NCBI GenBank assembly: GCA_037625715.1
Contig: JASJHQ010000076.1
Location: forward strand, 1-64,000
Origin: JABAYQ01 sp018608925
Lineage (GTDB): Bacteria > Bacteroidota > Bacteroidia > Flavobacteriales > UBA7312
DNA length: 64,000 nt
Reading direction: 5' to 3'
This document shows positions 8,596-17,762 of this stretch, one piece after another. Position 1 is the stretch's first letter. Every line of letters starts with the position of its first letter. The translations under genes were made by a program, and so were the position numbers. The notes beneath the pieces are model-generated. The model made no database searches, was not told the origin of the DNA, and saw only the letters and a list, made by a program, of their open reading frames with translations.

Positions 8596-9863
8596 CTTTT
8601 TAAATAGTTTTCTATGATTTGACCTAAGCTGTAAACATCGGAAAAAGAATTATATAAAGGTATTGCTGCTAATCGGATTACGTTTGGCTCTCTCCAATCA
8701 GCAATCACTCCGTTTGCAGTTAAAAAGTCAAACATCTCTTTTCCTTGGCCGTGAGCCAAAACAGATAATTGACATCCTCTTGATTCTTCCTCTTTAGGTG
8801 TAATTACTTCTAAGTTACAATTGGAATATCTACTAGAAATGTCGTTAAAAACGAATTCCATAAAAGAGGTTAATTTTTTACTTTTTTCAACCAGTTTATC
8901 CATTCCTACTTCATCGAAAATATCCATACTTGCCTTACAACTAGCCATTATTAAAACCGGAGCATTACTCAACTGCCATCCTTGGGCTCCTTGCATTGCA
9001 ACAAATTCTTTTTCCATTAAAAATCTTCTTGATTCATCATGACCCCACCATCCTGCAAATCTTGGCATACTATCATCTGAACCATGCTTAGAGTGAACAA
9101 AAATACCTGAAACACTACCTGGGCCAGAATTTAAATACTTGTAAGAACACCAGCATGCAAAATCAACATTCCAATCATGCAAATCAAGTTTAACGTTTCC
9201 AACACCATGTGCTAAATCAAAACCAGCAAGAGCTCCAACAGAGTGAGCTTTTTTGGTAATTCCCTTAAGATCAAAAACCTGTCCTGAGTAGTAATTTACT
9301 CCACCCCAAAATACTAAAGCTAACTCATCCCCAACTTCTTCTATTTTAGCTAAAATATCTTCTTTTCTAATCAAATGTTCTCCCTCTCTAGGCCCAACCT
9401 CTACTATGGTTTGATCGGGTTCCAGTCCGTGAAACTTAACCTGACTTTCTAGCATATATTGATCAGATGGAAATGCTTTGGCTTCACAAATAATTTTAAA
9501 CCTTTTGGCTGTAGGACGATAGAAAGAAACCATCATTAAATGCAAATTGACGCTAAGACCATTCATAGCAACAACCTCATCTTCATTAGCCCCTACTAAG
9601 CGAGCAAATGGCCCTGATAAAATTTTATGATAAGACACCCACGGATTCTTAGCATGAAAATGACCTTCAACCCCAAACTTAGCCCAGTCATCTAATTCTT
9701 GCTGAACATAACTTTGTGCTGATTTAGGCTGAAGACCTAAGGAGTTACCCGTAAAATAATAAACTTCTTTATCGTTAGATTCAGGAATGTGAAATCGACC
9801 TCTGTAATCAGACAAAGTGTCTTTACTATCTAAGTCTGCAGCGTGTTCTATAGTGTTCTTCAT
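8592..9863 (-). CDS. kynU: Kynureninase
   Basis: PLP enzyme that cleaves 3-hydroxykynurenine or kynurenine to 3-hydroxyanthranilate or anthranilate plus alanine. 423 aa from ATG 9863. The PLP lysine lies in CSYKYLNSGPGS, and the surrounding GFDLAHGVGN, GSVSGIFVHSKH and RFAGWWGH segments are those of the family. A longer reading from TTG 9893 is rejected because a -7 promoter element (9883-9890) lies inside it. First gene of kynU-kmo-MFS. Tryptophan dioxygenase, formamidase and 3-hydroxyanthranilate dioxygenase are not in the window, so the operon covers only the middle of the pathway. Confidence 0.95.
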   Translation of the reverse strand: MKNTIEHAADLDSKDTLSDYRGRFHIPESNDKEVYYFTGNSLGLQPKSAQSYVQQELDDWAKFGVEGHFHAKNPWVSYHKILSGPFARLVGANEDEVVAMNGLSVNLHLMMVSFYRPTAKRFKIICEAKAFPSDQYMLESQVKFHGLEPDQTIVEVGPREGEHLIRKEDILAKIEEVGDELALVFWGGVNYYSGQVFDLKGITKKAHSVGALAGFDLAHGVGNVKLDLHDWNVDFACWCSYKYLNSGPGSVSGIFVHSKHGSDDSMPRFAGWWGHDESRRFLMEKEFVAMQGAQGWQLSNAPVLIMASCKASMDIFDEVGMDKLVEKSKKLTSFMEFVFNDISSRYSNCNLEVITPKEEESRGCQLSVLAHGQGKEMFDFLTANGVIADWREPNVIRLAAIPLYNSFSDVYSLGQIIENYLKR

Positions 9864-9882
9864 TGATCGTAAAAATGAGTAC

Positions 9883-9890
9883 CAAAGATA
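9883..9890 (-). promoter_or_regulatory. -7 promoter element for kynU-kmo-MFS
   Basis: Minus strand TATCTTTG, exact TAnnTTTG, 19 bases before ATG 9863. It decides the kynU start. Confidence 0.5.
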
Positions 9891-9915
9891 CAAAAGCTAA
9901 CGAGTACATAATATA

Positions 9916-10752
9916 TTATGGAATCAAAAAATAGGACAGCAAAAGTAAGAGCGATAATCCCTCTACGAAAAAGGAAAAATAAAAATCTTTATTAGTTGTT
10001 TTCGAGTATTTAACAAGAAAGAAAGCAATGGTGCAAGTTAGAGCGTGAGACAAAAGAAAACGAGAACTTAATTCTAAAAAATAGAATTGATAAACCACAA
10101 AAGCAAAGCTTAAAAAAAGACAGAAAAATGCAATTTTTTTAGCACCCTCAACTCCAAAAACCATAGGTATGGTTTTGATTTCGTTTTTATCATATTTTAA
10201 ATCTCTAATATCAAAGGGAATTGTAATCGCCAGCACAAACAAAAACCGATCTAGCAAAAGCGGAATTAGGTTAAAAGAAAGGGTGGTATTGCTTTCTGTA
10301 ACCACAAGTATTGTAGTCGTAAACGTCCAGACAATAGCAATCAAAAATATTTTCAAAAAAGGAACTTCTCTCAAAGAAATCTTAGAAAATGACTTCAAAG
10401 GATATAAAAAAGAAATAAGAAACAATGGAATTAAAAAGTACAAGCTAATAGGTTTCAGACTAAAAATCAAAGCAAAACAAATCACAATTGAAATTAAGCA
10501 AATAATGAGACTCAATTTAAAGTTTAATTTATTCCAATTTAAGTTGTTAGACGAGTACTCTTTGTAGCTAATTCGAATTATTCGCTGAAAATGATAGGTA
10601 AATAAAGTGCTGAAAAGTATAAAACAAAAAAAATATTCGCCCACATTTACATCCAAAATAAGTGCAGTTCTTATAGCAAGTGCTAGCACACACATGGAGA
10701 CAAAAAGATTGGAATACAATAAAAACGAAATTGTTTTTTTCAATATACTCAT
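9916..10752 (-). CDS. UbiA-like polytopic membrane protein, probably degenerate prenyltransferase fold
   Basis: 278 aa with about eight to nine hydrophobic segments spaced as in UbiA prenyltransferases. A motif like the second aspartate-rich site is present (PFDIRDLKYDKNE), but the first site NDxxDxxxD is missing: the equivalent loop reads HFQRIIRISYKE. Enzymatic prenyl transfer is therefore doubtful. Such proteins are common, unnamed genes in Flavobacteriales. The start ATG 10752 is preferred over TTG 10761 because that TTG belongs to a -7 promoter element. Function unknown. Confidence 0.7.
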   Translation of the reverse strand: MSILKKTISFLLYSNLFVSMCVLALAIRTALILDVNVGEYFFCFILFSTLFTYHFQRIIRISYKEYSSNNLNWNKLNFKLSLIICLISIVICFALIFSLKPISLYFLIPLFLISFLYPLKSFSKISLREVPFLKIFLIAIVWTFTTTILVVTESNTTLSFNLIPLLLDRFLFVLAITIPFDIRDLKYDKNEIKTIPMVFGVEGAKKIAFFCLFLSFAFVVYQFYFLELSSRFLLSHALTCTIAFFLVKYSKTTNKDFYFSFFVEGLSLLLLLSYFLIP

Positions 10753-10758
10753 TGTTAT

Positions 10759-10766
10759 CAAAAATA
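10759..10766 (-). promoter_or_regulatory. -7 promoter element for the UbiA-like gene
   Basis: Minus strand TATTTTTG, exact TAnnTTTG, 6 bases before ATG 10752; predicts a nearly leaderless mRNA. Confidence 0.5.
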
Positions 10767-10801
10767 TAAAAAAGGATGCCTGATATTAACGTCTCATTAT
10801 T

Positions 10802-10809
10802 TATTTTTG
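10802..10809 (+). promoter_or_regulatory. -7 promoter element for gcvP
   Basis: TATTTTTG, exact TAnnTTTG, 20 bases before ATG 10830. The leader this predicts is too short for a glycine riboswitch. Confidence 0.5.
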
Positions 10810-10829
10810 TACCCTAATAATATTACGAT

Positions 10830-13688
10830 ATGAATTCATTTGCAGAAAGACATATTGGTCCTAGACCAAAAGACGTTAATTTAATGTTAGAAAAGATAGG
10901 TGTTGCTAGCTTGGAAGAGCTTGTTAGCCAAACTATTCCTCATAAAATACGTTTAGCTTCACCCATGAAGCTTGCAGAAGCTCTTAATGAGTCCGAACTT
11001 CTTGATCACATGAAGAGTTTAGGAAGGAAAAATAAAAATTATCGATCTTATATCGGGATGGGTTATTACAATACTATTTTACCTGGTGTTATTCAAAGAA
11101 ATATTTTAGAAAATCCGGGATGGTATACTGCATACACGCCATATCAGGCCGAAATTGCTCAAGGAAGATTAGAAGCTCTTCTTAACTACCAGACAATGGT
11201 TACTGACCTTACTGGCATGGAAATTACAAATGCTTCTTTATTAGACGAAGGTACTGCTGCTGCTGAAGCAATGATCATGCTTTACAATACAAGATCAAGA
11301 GCTAAAAAGAAATCTGATGCAAATGTCTTTTTAGTTTCAAGCGATTGTTTTCCTCAAACGATTGACGTACTTAAAACAAGATCTAACCCTATCGGAATAG
11401 AGCTTAAAATAATTGATGCTAACGACTTTGATTTACAAGAAAATGTGTTCGGAATGTTACTTCAATACCCTAGTAAATTCGGACAAATAAATAATTACTC
11501 TTCCTTAGCAAAAGAAGCTAATGACAAAGAAATAGGCGTTGCTGTTGCTGCTGATTTACTAAGCCTAGCTTTATTAACCCCTCCTGGTGAGTGGGGAGCT
11601 GATGTTGTAGTAGGAACAACACAAAGATTCGGTATTCCTTTAGGATATGGAGGTCCACATGCTGCTTATTTTTCTACTAAAGAAAAATACAAAAGAAATC
11701 TTCCGGGACGTATCATTGGTGTAACCGTAGATGTTAACGGTAAAAGAGCTTTAAGAATGGCTCTTCAGACAAGGGAACAACACATCAAAAGAGAAAAAGC
11801 TACATCTAATATTTGTACTGCTCAAGTTTTGCTAGCAGTTATGGCAGGAATGTACGCTGTGTATCATGGTCCTGATAGACTTAAATATATCGCTTCCCAG
11901 ATACACTTTAATACTAATGCATTAAGTGATGGACTAGAATCGTTAGGTTTTAAACAATTAAACACCAACTTCTTTGACACTATCTTAATAAATGTAGGAG
12001 ATGCTTCTATGGATACAATTAGAGTTTTTGCAGAAGATGCTAAAATGAACTTTAATTATATCGACGACAAACACTTATCTATTTCTACTGACGAAAAAGA
12101 CAATTTAAAAAATATCCAGGATATTATTTCTGTCTTTTCCAAAAGTGTAAATAAAGTAGAAAATATTGAGCTAGCTAAACCACAAAATCAAATAACAATT
12201 GACAGTTCTATATTAAGATCATCTACTTTTATGGATCATCCTGTTTTTAATGCTTATCACAGCGAAACAGAAATGATGCGATACATCAAAAGGTTAGAAA
12301 ATAAAGATTTAGCATTAAATCATTCTATGATTCCATTAGGGTCTTGTACAATGAAGTTAAACGCTGCATCTCAGCTGTTTCCTTTAAGCTGGGTAGAATT
12401 TAGCAACATTCATCCTTTTGCTCCTGTAAATCAAGCTAGAGGGTATCAAATAATGTTTCACGAATTAGAGGAAGCTCTATGTGAAATTACCGGATTTGAC
12501 GGCATGTCTTTACAACCTAACTCTGGCGCACAAGGAGAATATGCTGGACTAATGGTAATTAGAGCTTACCATTTATCTAGAGGTGATAAGCATCGTAATA
12601 TTTGTTTAATACCTGCTTCAGCTCACGGAACAAACCCAGCCTCGGCAATAATGGCAGGCATGAAAGTAGTAGTTACAAAATGTGATGAACAAGGAAACAT
12701 TGATTTTGAAGACTTAAAAGAAAAAGCAGAATTACATAGTGAAAACCTTGCTGCCTTAATGATTACATACCCTTCTACACATGGTGTTTTTGAAGAGGCA
12801 GTTATGGATATAACAAAACTTATTCACGATCATGGTGGGCAAGTATATATGGATGGTGCTAACATGAATGCTCAAGTCGGACTTACTAGTCCTGGTTTAA
12901 TTGGCGCAGATGTTTGTCACCTTAACCTACACAAAACTTTTGCGATCCCACATGGTGGTGGTGGCCCTGGAATGGGTCCAATCGGAGTGGTAGAACATCT
13001 TAAGCCATTCTTACCATCTAACCCATTAATTAGTACTGGCGGAGATCAAGCAATTTCTTCTATATCAGCAGCTCCATGGGGATCTTCCTTAGTTCTATGT
13101 ATTTCTTATGCATACATTAAAATGCTTGGCGAAAAAGGGTTAACTGATTCTACTAGACTAGCTATTCTAAACGCTAACTATATAAAAGAAGAGTTAACTA
13201 ACGACTTCAATATATTGTATACTAATATAAAGGGAAGAGTTGCTCACGAAATGATTCTTGACTGCCGACCGTTCAAAGAATTAGGAATTGAAGTTACTGA
13301 TATAGCCAAGCGTTTAATGGATTATGGCTATCACGCTCCAACTGTATCTTTTCCTGTGGCAGGAACCATGATGGTAGAGCCCACTGAAAGTGAAAGTATA
13401 GAAGAACTAGATAGATTTATTTCAGCAATGAAATCAATCCGCAAGGAGATTAATGATATTGCTGAAGGAAACTTAGACTACGATAATAACCCAGTTAAAA
13501 ACTCTCCACATACGCTCGATATTATTTCTAGCGATGATTGGAACAAACCATATACTAGGAAACAAGCAGCTTTTCCACTAGACTACGTTAGCAGCAATAA
13601 ATTCTGGCCTACAGTATCAAGAGTAGATGATGCTTATGGAGACAGAAACTTAGTTTGTTCTTGCGAGCCTATCGAGAATTACATGTAA
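10830..13688 (+). CDS. gcvP: Glycine dehydrogenase (decarboxylating), glycine cleavage system P-protein
   Basis: PLP enzyme that decarboxylates glycine and passes the aminomethyl group to the H-protein lipoate. 952 aa, the fused single-chain form with homologous N- and C-terminal halves. It begins FAERHIGPRPKDVNLML, typical of the family. The PLP lysine lies in HLNLHKTFAIPHGGGGPG (near residue 704), with SAHGTNPASA and YMDGANMNAQVG before it. The T- and H-protein genes are not adjacent, as is usual in Bacteroidota. It is transcribed alone from the promoter at 10802. Confidence 0.97.
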   Translation: MNSFAERHIGPRPKDVNLMLEKIGVASLEELVSQTIPHKIRLASPMKLAEALNESELLDHMKSLGRKNKNYRSYIGMGYYNTILPGVIQRNILENPGWYTAYTPYQAEIAQGRLEALLNYQTMVTDLTGMEITNASLLDEGTAAAEAMIMLYNTRSRAKKKSDANVFLVSSDCFPQTIDVLKTRSNPIGIELKIIDANDFDLQENVFGMLLQYPSKFGQINNYSSLAKEANDKEIGVAVAADLLSLALLTPPGEWGADVVVGTTQRFGIPLGYGGPHAAYFSTKEKYKRNLPGRIIGVTVDVNGKRALRMALQTREQHIKREKATSNICTAQVLLAVMAGMYAVYHGPDRLKYIASQIHFNTNALSDGLESLGFKQLNTNFFDTILINVGDASMDTIRVFAEDAKMNFNYIDDKHLSISTDEKDNLKNIQDIISVFSKSVNKVENIELAKPQNQITIDSSILRSSTFMDHPVFNAYHSETEMMRYIKRLENKDLALNHSMIPLGSCTMKLNAASQLFPLSWVEFSNIHPFAPVNQARGYQIMFHELEEALCEITGFDGMSLQPNSGAQGEYAGLMVIRAYHLSRGDKHRNICLIPASAHGTNPASAIMAGMKVVVTKCDEQGNIDFEDLKEKAELHSENLAALMITYPSTHGVFEEAVMDITKLIHDHGGQVYMDGANMNAQVGLTSPGLIGADVCHLNLHKTFAIPHGGGGPGMGPIGVVEHLKPFLPSNPLISTGGDQAISSISAAPWGSSLVLCISYAYIKMLGEKGLTDSTRLAILNANYIKEELTNDFNILYTNIKGRVAHEMILDCRPFKELGIEVTDIAKRLMDYGYHAPTVSFPVAGTMMVEPTESESIEELDRFISAMKSIRKEINDIAEGNLDYDNNPVKNSPHTLDIISSDDWNKPYTRKQAAFPLDYVSSNKFWPTVSRVDDAYGDRNLVCSCEPIENYM

Positions 13689-13773
13689 TTGTGGTAATTA
13701 TTGACTATATTTAGGATATAAATACTAAAATTTTTATATTCGTTCCCGATTAACTTAACCTTTAACAATCAAT

Positions 13774-15693
13774 ATGATGAGAAATCTATATTCTTTATTG
13801 TGTGCAATCCTTATAACAGGGAGCCTTTTCGCTCAGGGAGTTGCAACTAACAACTTCAAACCTGCTCAAAAAAATATTAATGACGCTAAGTTAGCAAAGT
13901 CAAATGTTACTAATAACATTACACTTAGACAATTTGTTGACTGTGCTTCTGAAGGAGCTTTTTACTGTGAAGACTTCGAAACGGTAACTGCTCCGGCTAT
14001 TCCAGATGGAATGACAACAATCTCTACAGAAGATAATTATTACGTTCCTGCTCCAGGTGCTGGTAGTGTTACTCCTGGTGCTGGTGTCTCAGTTTCTGGC
14101 TTCTATACCGGAAATGGTGACGATGCTAATGTTGGTGGATTTTATCCTACTGGTGAGCACACTCAATTTGCAATGACAAATGATGATGCATGTTTACCTG
14201 CTAACTCAGCTCCAAACACAGACAACAACTGTGACTTATCTCTAGAAAGGTTAATCCTTCCAACTTTAGACTTTACAGGTCAAGAAGGTATGTGGATTCT
14301 TTTCGAATATTACCATGATGGTAACTATGGAGGTGGAGACGCTAATGTAGAACTAAGCCTTGACGGTGGTACTACATGGATGGAAATTAATGACGAGCCA
14401 TTAGCTAAAGCGGAAGCTTGGCAAACTGCTGCATTCGACTTAAGTTCTTACGAAGATTCTACAAGTGTTACAATTCGTATCACTTGGTCAGATGACACTA
14501 ATTGGGCCTCAGGTTTTGCAGTTGATGATATCGTTGTAAACCCACTACCAGATTACGCAATGAATATGATTGACAAACAACATGTTTTTCCAAGTCAATA
14601 TTTCGGAGCAACTTCATATAATGACGTTCCTCTAACTCAAGCATCTGCGACAGCTTATAACTTTATGGGATACTTGAAAAACTTAGGTCTTAACGCATTA
14701 GATAGTGCAAGATTGTATGCAAGTATTACAAGTGAAGGATTCACTTCTGAATCATTTGGTATTAATACAGTATCCCTTGCCCAAGACACATTTTACTGTA
14801 ACGATGTATTTACTGCAACAGCATTAGGTACTTACACTGCAGATATCTATGGTGGAAGTGAAAACGACATTGCTACAGAATCAGAAAACGTTTCTTTCAA
14901 TGTAACGGAATTTGATTACTCAAGAGACCTTGCAGGTACTGACAACGGCTATACTGGTGGTTCATTCATTAACGACCAAGGTTCGGAGCAAAGAGGAAAT
15001 GTATTTGATATATATGCTGATGCTGATTTACATGCTATTAAAGTAAGAATTCACCCAGCTACAAGTCCAAACTGTAGAGCTAAAGCAGTATTAAATTCTG
15101 TAGACATTACTACAGGTGATGTGTCGTTCTTAACGGAAACTTCTTTGAAAAACGTTGGAGCATACACTGATGACTGGACAAACTTTGTATTTGACAGCCC
15201 AATTCCATTAGCTGCAGGGGAAGTTGTTCTTGCAACAATTTTAGCGGAATTTGATGGTGTAGACACATTGGTACTTGCTACTAATGGCCAGACTGCTCAA
15301 GGAGAAACTTTACTACAAGACATTGACGGGACTCAAACAGATGGTGCTCCAGGTGACTGGTACTACACAACTGCTGCAGTAATGGTTAGATTAAACTTCG
15401 ACCCTAATGCTGTAGGTATGGTTTCTGTAAACGAATTTGAAAAAGGAAACTATAGTATCTATCCTAACCCAAACAATGGAACATTTAACCTTTCAATTAA
15501 CAATATTGAGAGCAGTGATCTTATTGTAAACATTCAAAATGTGTTAGGACAATCTGTTTATTCTGAAGCATTAAACAATGTAAGTCAGTTAAACAAACAA
15601 ATCAACTTATCGAATTTAGATAGCGGTATTTATACTGTAACTATATCGAACACTAACGGATTATCATCAAGCGAGAAAATAATTATTCAATAA
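13774..15693 (+). CDS. T9SS cargo protein, subtype A, first of four paralogs (A1)
   Basis: Secreted protein of 639 aa. It has a signal peptide (MRNLYSLLCAILITGSLFAQ), then a jelly-roll (choice-of-anchor J/MAM-like) domain at about residues 50-265 ending SGFAVDDI, a middle beta domain (about 265-385), a second beta domain starting near EQRGNVFDIYADADLH (about 405-545), and a C-terminal type A T9SS sorting domain (IYPNPNNGTFNLSI, LGQSVYSE, LDSGIYTV). Six cysteines lie in the mature part, two pairs of them in the N-terminal domain. No catalytic motif is visible. T9SS cargo is exported across the outer membrane and anchored or released; the biological role is unknown. Confidence 0.88.
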   Translation: MMRNLYSLLCAILITGSLFAQGVATNNFKPAQKNINDAKLAKSNVTNNITLRQFVDCASEGAFYCEDFETVTAPAIPDGMTTISTEDNYYVPAPGAGSVTPGAGVSVSGFYTGNGDDANVGGFYPTGEHTQFAMTNDDACLPANSAPNTDNNCDLSLERLILPTLDFTGQEGMWILFEYYHDGNYGGGDANVELSLDGGTTWMEINDEPLAKAEAWQTAAFDLSSYEDSTSVTIRITWSDDTNWASGFAVDDIVVNPLPDYAMNMIDKQHVFPSQYFGATSYNDVPLTQASATAYNFMGYLKNLGLNALDSARLYASITSEGFTSESFGINTVSLAQDTFYCNDVFTATALGTYTADIYGGSENDIATESENVSFNVTEFDYSRDLAGTDNGYTGGSFINDQGSEQRGNVFDIYADADLHAIKVRIHPATSPNCRAKAVLNSVDITTGDVSFLTETSLKNVGAYTDDWTNFVFDSPIPLAAGEVVLATILAEFDGVDTLVLATNGQTAQGETLLQDIDGTQTDGAPGDWYYTTAAVMVRLNFDPNAVGMVSVNEFEKGNYSIYPNPNNGTFNLSINNIESSDLIVNIQNVLGQSVYSEALNNVSQLNKQINLSNLDSGIYTVTISNTNGLSSSEKIIIQ

Positions 15694-15715
15694 TTATTTC
15701 TTAACCTTAACAACC

Positions 15716-15750
15716 AAAAAAGCAGGCCTAACGGTCTGCTTTTTTTTTTT
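15716..15750 (+). terminator. Rho-independent terminator after A1
   Basis: Stem GCAGGCC/GGTCTGC (one G-T pair), loop TAAC, flanked by an A run and an 11-base T run. Confidence 0.88.
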
Positions 15751-15798
15751 GCTTACTTTTTAGTACATTTAATCCGTAATCTTAACAATACCTTAACA

Positions 15799-17649
15799 AT
15801 GAAACATATTCAATTATTAGCCATTTCTTTTGCTTTAACTATTCCAGCTTTTGCTCAAGTAATGCAAACATTAAGCCCATCAATACAAGGGCCAATAGAC
15901 AACAGAATACTTACAGAAAGATCTGCAATGGTCGATAGCGTACTTTGGCAAGAAGATTTTGCAAATGGATTAGACGGAAACAACCCTTCTGACACATCTT
16001 GGACAATATCCGGATCAGATGGAGCTTTATGGCTTTATGACACAGATGGATCAAATGGCCAATTTGCAGGTGCAACGCCATATACTATGGAATCACAATC
16101 TGCTGGAAACGGATGGATGATATTTGACGCCGATTTATCTAACCCAGGAATTGCAGCTCAATTCGTAACAAGAACAGGTCAGCTAGTAAGCCCTTATATC
16201 AACTTATCAAATGACACCAACGTAACCTTAAAATTCGAACATTCTTTCAGATGGTGCTGTGGTACAGATCAAGAATTACACGTTGGCGTAAGTGTTGATG
16301 ACGGAATTACATGGGAAAACTTCGTAGTGAACGAAAATAATGTTTTGAACGAATTAGCTACTACAGAAGAAAGGAGTATAGTAATTTCTGATGTTGCAGG
16401 AGGAAAAGATAGTGTTTTAATCCGATTCGATTGGGCCCAAACAACAAACTTTGCTTCTTCGCACTACTTCTGGATGATAGATGATGTGAAAATCATTGAA
16501 ACACCAGAATACGCAAGTCTTTTAGTAGACAACTTCGTACGTTTTCCGAGCACATGGTTCGGAGGAACAAGCTATAGCAATACCCCACTTGTTCAAGCCC
16601 AAGCAACAGCATATTTCTTTGGTGGAATAGTACAAAACTTAGGAATAAACGATTTAGATAGTGCTCGAATAATAGCAGACATTGAATCTGAAGGCTTTAA
16701 CTCTTTAAGCTATGGAGTAACTCTGGCATCTCAATTTAGAGATACATTATATTGTAACGAAGGTTTTACTCCTTCAGCTATTGGTGAGATTAACGGACTA
16801 GTTTATGGCCTAGACGACAACAACATATCAACTGATACTGCTGCTTTAAATTTCATCGTATCAGAATACGAATACGCAAGAGATAGATCAGACTTTAATA
16901 CTTCATTCGGATCCTATACTATTAATGAAGATGGTTCTGAGCAAATAGGTAATGTATTTGATATATATGCAGACGCCGATATACATTCTGTTAAAGTGTA
17001 TATAGACGAGACTACTTCTTTGAACGCGCAAGCAAAAGTAGTAATGAATTCTAGAACAGATGGATCAGCTGTAATTAACTACGAAGACGAAACAAATACT
17101 ATTAATGTAGGACAATATAGAGGACAATGGGTTGACTTTACATTTATCTCTCCGTATCCGGCACTTGCAGGGCAAATACTTCTACCAACAGTATATGCTG
17201 AATTTAGCAATGGGGCTGATCTAGTTGTAATTGGAAGGTCAGGAATGAGTGAAGCAGGAGAAACAATGCTTCAGGACATAGACGGACTACAACCTAATGG
17301 TAACCCAGGAGATTGGTATTACACCACTTCTACGCCTATGATAAGACTGAACTTTGACCCCAACGCTCAAGGACCTCTAAGCATTGACGAAAATGAAAAC
17401 ATTAAGTTTAATATTTATCCTAACCCTAACAACGGTATATTTTCTCTGCAAATTAATGAAGTAGAAAACAGCGATTTTTTACTAAACGTTAATAATGTTT
17501 TAGGACAAGTTGTATATTCTGAAAACATAGAAAATACAAATAGTTTAAATAAAGAAATTAATTTATCTCATTTACAAAAAGGAATATATAATCTCTCTAT
17601 ATTTAATAGCAAAGGTTTAAAAACCACTAAGAAAGTTGTTATTAAATAA
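15799..17649 (+). CDS. T9SS cargo protein, subtype B, second of four paralogs (B1)
   Basis: Secreted protein of 616 aa: signal peptide (ending PAFAQ), a jelly-roll-like domain different from A1 (about residues 45-235; GSDGALWLYDTDGSNGQF, RWCCGTDQELHVGVSVDDG, FWMIDDVKI), then the middle and second beta domains shared with A1 (SEQIGNVFDIYADADIHSV; GETMLQDIDG; PGDWYYTT) and a type A sorting domain (IYPNPNNGIFSLQI, LGQVVYSE, LQKGIYNL). Only three mature cysteines. Its N-terminal half pairs with B2, while parts of its C-terminal half are closest to A1. No enzymatic motif; role unknown. Confidence 0.88.
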   Translation: MKHIQLLAISFALTIPAFAQVMQTLSPSIQGPIDNRILTERSAMVDSVLWQEDFANGLDGNNPSDTSWTISGSDGALWLYDTDGSNGQFAGATPYTMESQSAGNGWMIFDADLSNPGIAAQFVTRTGQLVSPYINLSNDTNVTLKFEHSFRWCCGTDQELHVGVSVDDGITWENFVVNENNVLNELATTEERSIVISDVAGGKDSVLIRFDWAQTTNFASSHYFWMIDDVKIIETPEYASLLVDNFVRFPSTWFGGTSYSNTPLVQAQATAYFFGGIVQNLGINDLDSARIIADIESEGFNSLSYGVTLASQFRDTLYCNEGFTPSAIGEINGLVYGLDDNNISTDTAALNFIVSEYEYARDRSDFNTSFGSYTINEDGSEQIGNVFDIYADADIHSVKVYIDETTSLNAQAKVVMNSRTDGSAVINYEDETNTINVGQYRGQWVDFTFISPYPALAGQILLPTVYAEFSNGADLVVIGRSGMSEAGETMLQDIDGLQPNGNPGDWYYTTSTPMIRLNFDPNAQGPLSIDENENIKFNIYPNPNNGIFSLQINEVENSDFLLNVNNVLGQVVYSENIENTNSLNKEINLSHLQKGIYNLSIFNSKGLKTTKKVVIK

Positions 17650-17665
17650 CACTTTAACACGTAAG

Positions 17666-17700
17666 AAAAAAAGCAAGCCATGTAGGCTTGCTTTTTTTTT
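17666..17700 (+). terminator. Rho-independent terminator after B1
   Basis: Perfect 9-bp stem AAGCAAGCC/GGCTTGCTT, loop ATGTA, with flanking A and T runs. Confidence 0.9.
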
Positions 17701-17702
17701 GT

Positions 17703-17710
17703 TACTTTTG
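17703..17710 (+). promoter_or_regulatory. Possible -7 promoter element for B2
   Basis: TACTTTTG, exact TAnnTTTG, immediately after the B1 terminator and 52 bases before ATG 17763. No clear -33 element. Confidence 0.35.
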
Positions 17711-17762
17711 TATCTCCTTATCCTTAGTAAGCCAAATTTTTATTAATGTAATTTTAAAAAAA

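Noticed and set aside
10169..10567. 132-residue plus-strand frame opposite the UbiA-like gene
   Set aside because: Antisense shadow of a low-complexity AT-rich membrane gene, with no promoter or family features.
10766..10830. Glycine riboswitch before gcvP
   Set aside because: The predicted leader is about 20 bases, too short, and no GGA-rich aptamer features are seen.
13675..13695. Palindrome AATTACATGTAATT over the gcvP stop codon as a terminator
   Set aside because: No loop and no T run; base pairing would be too weak.
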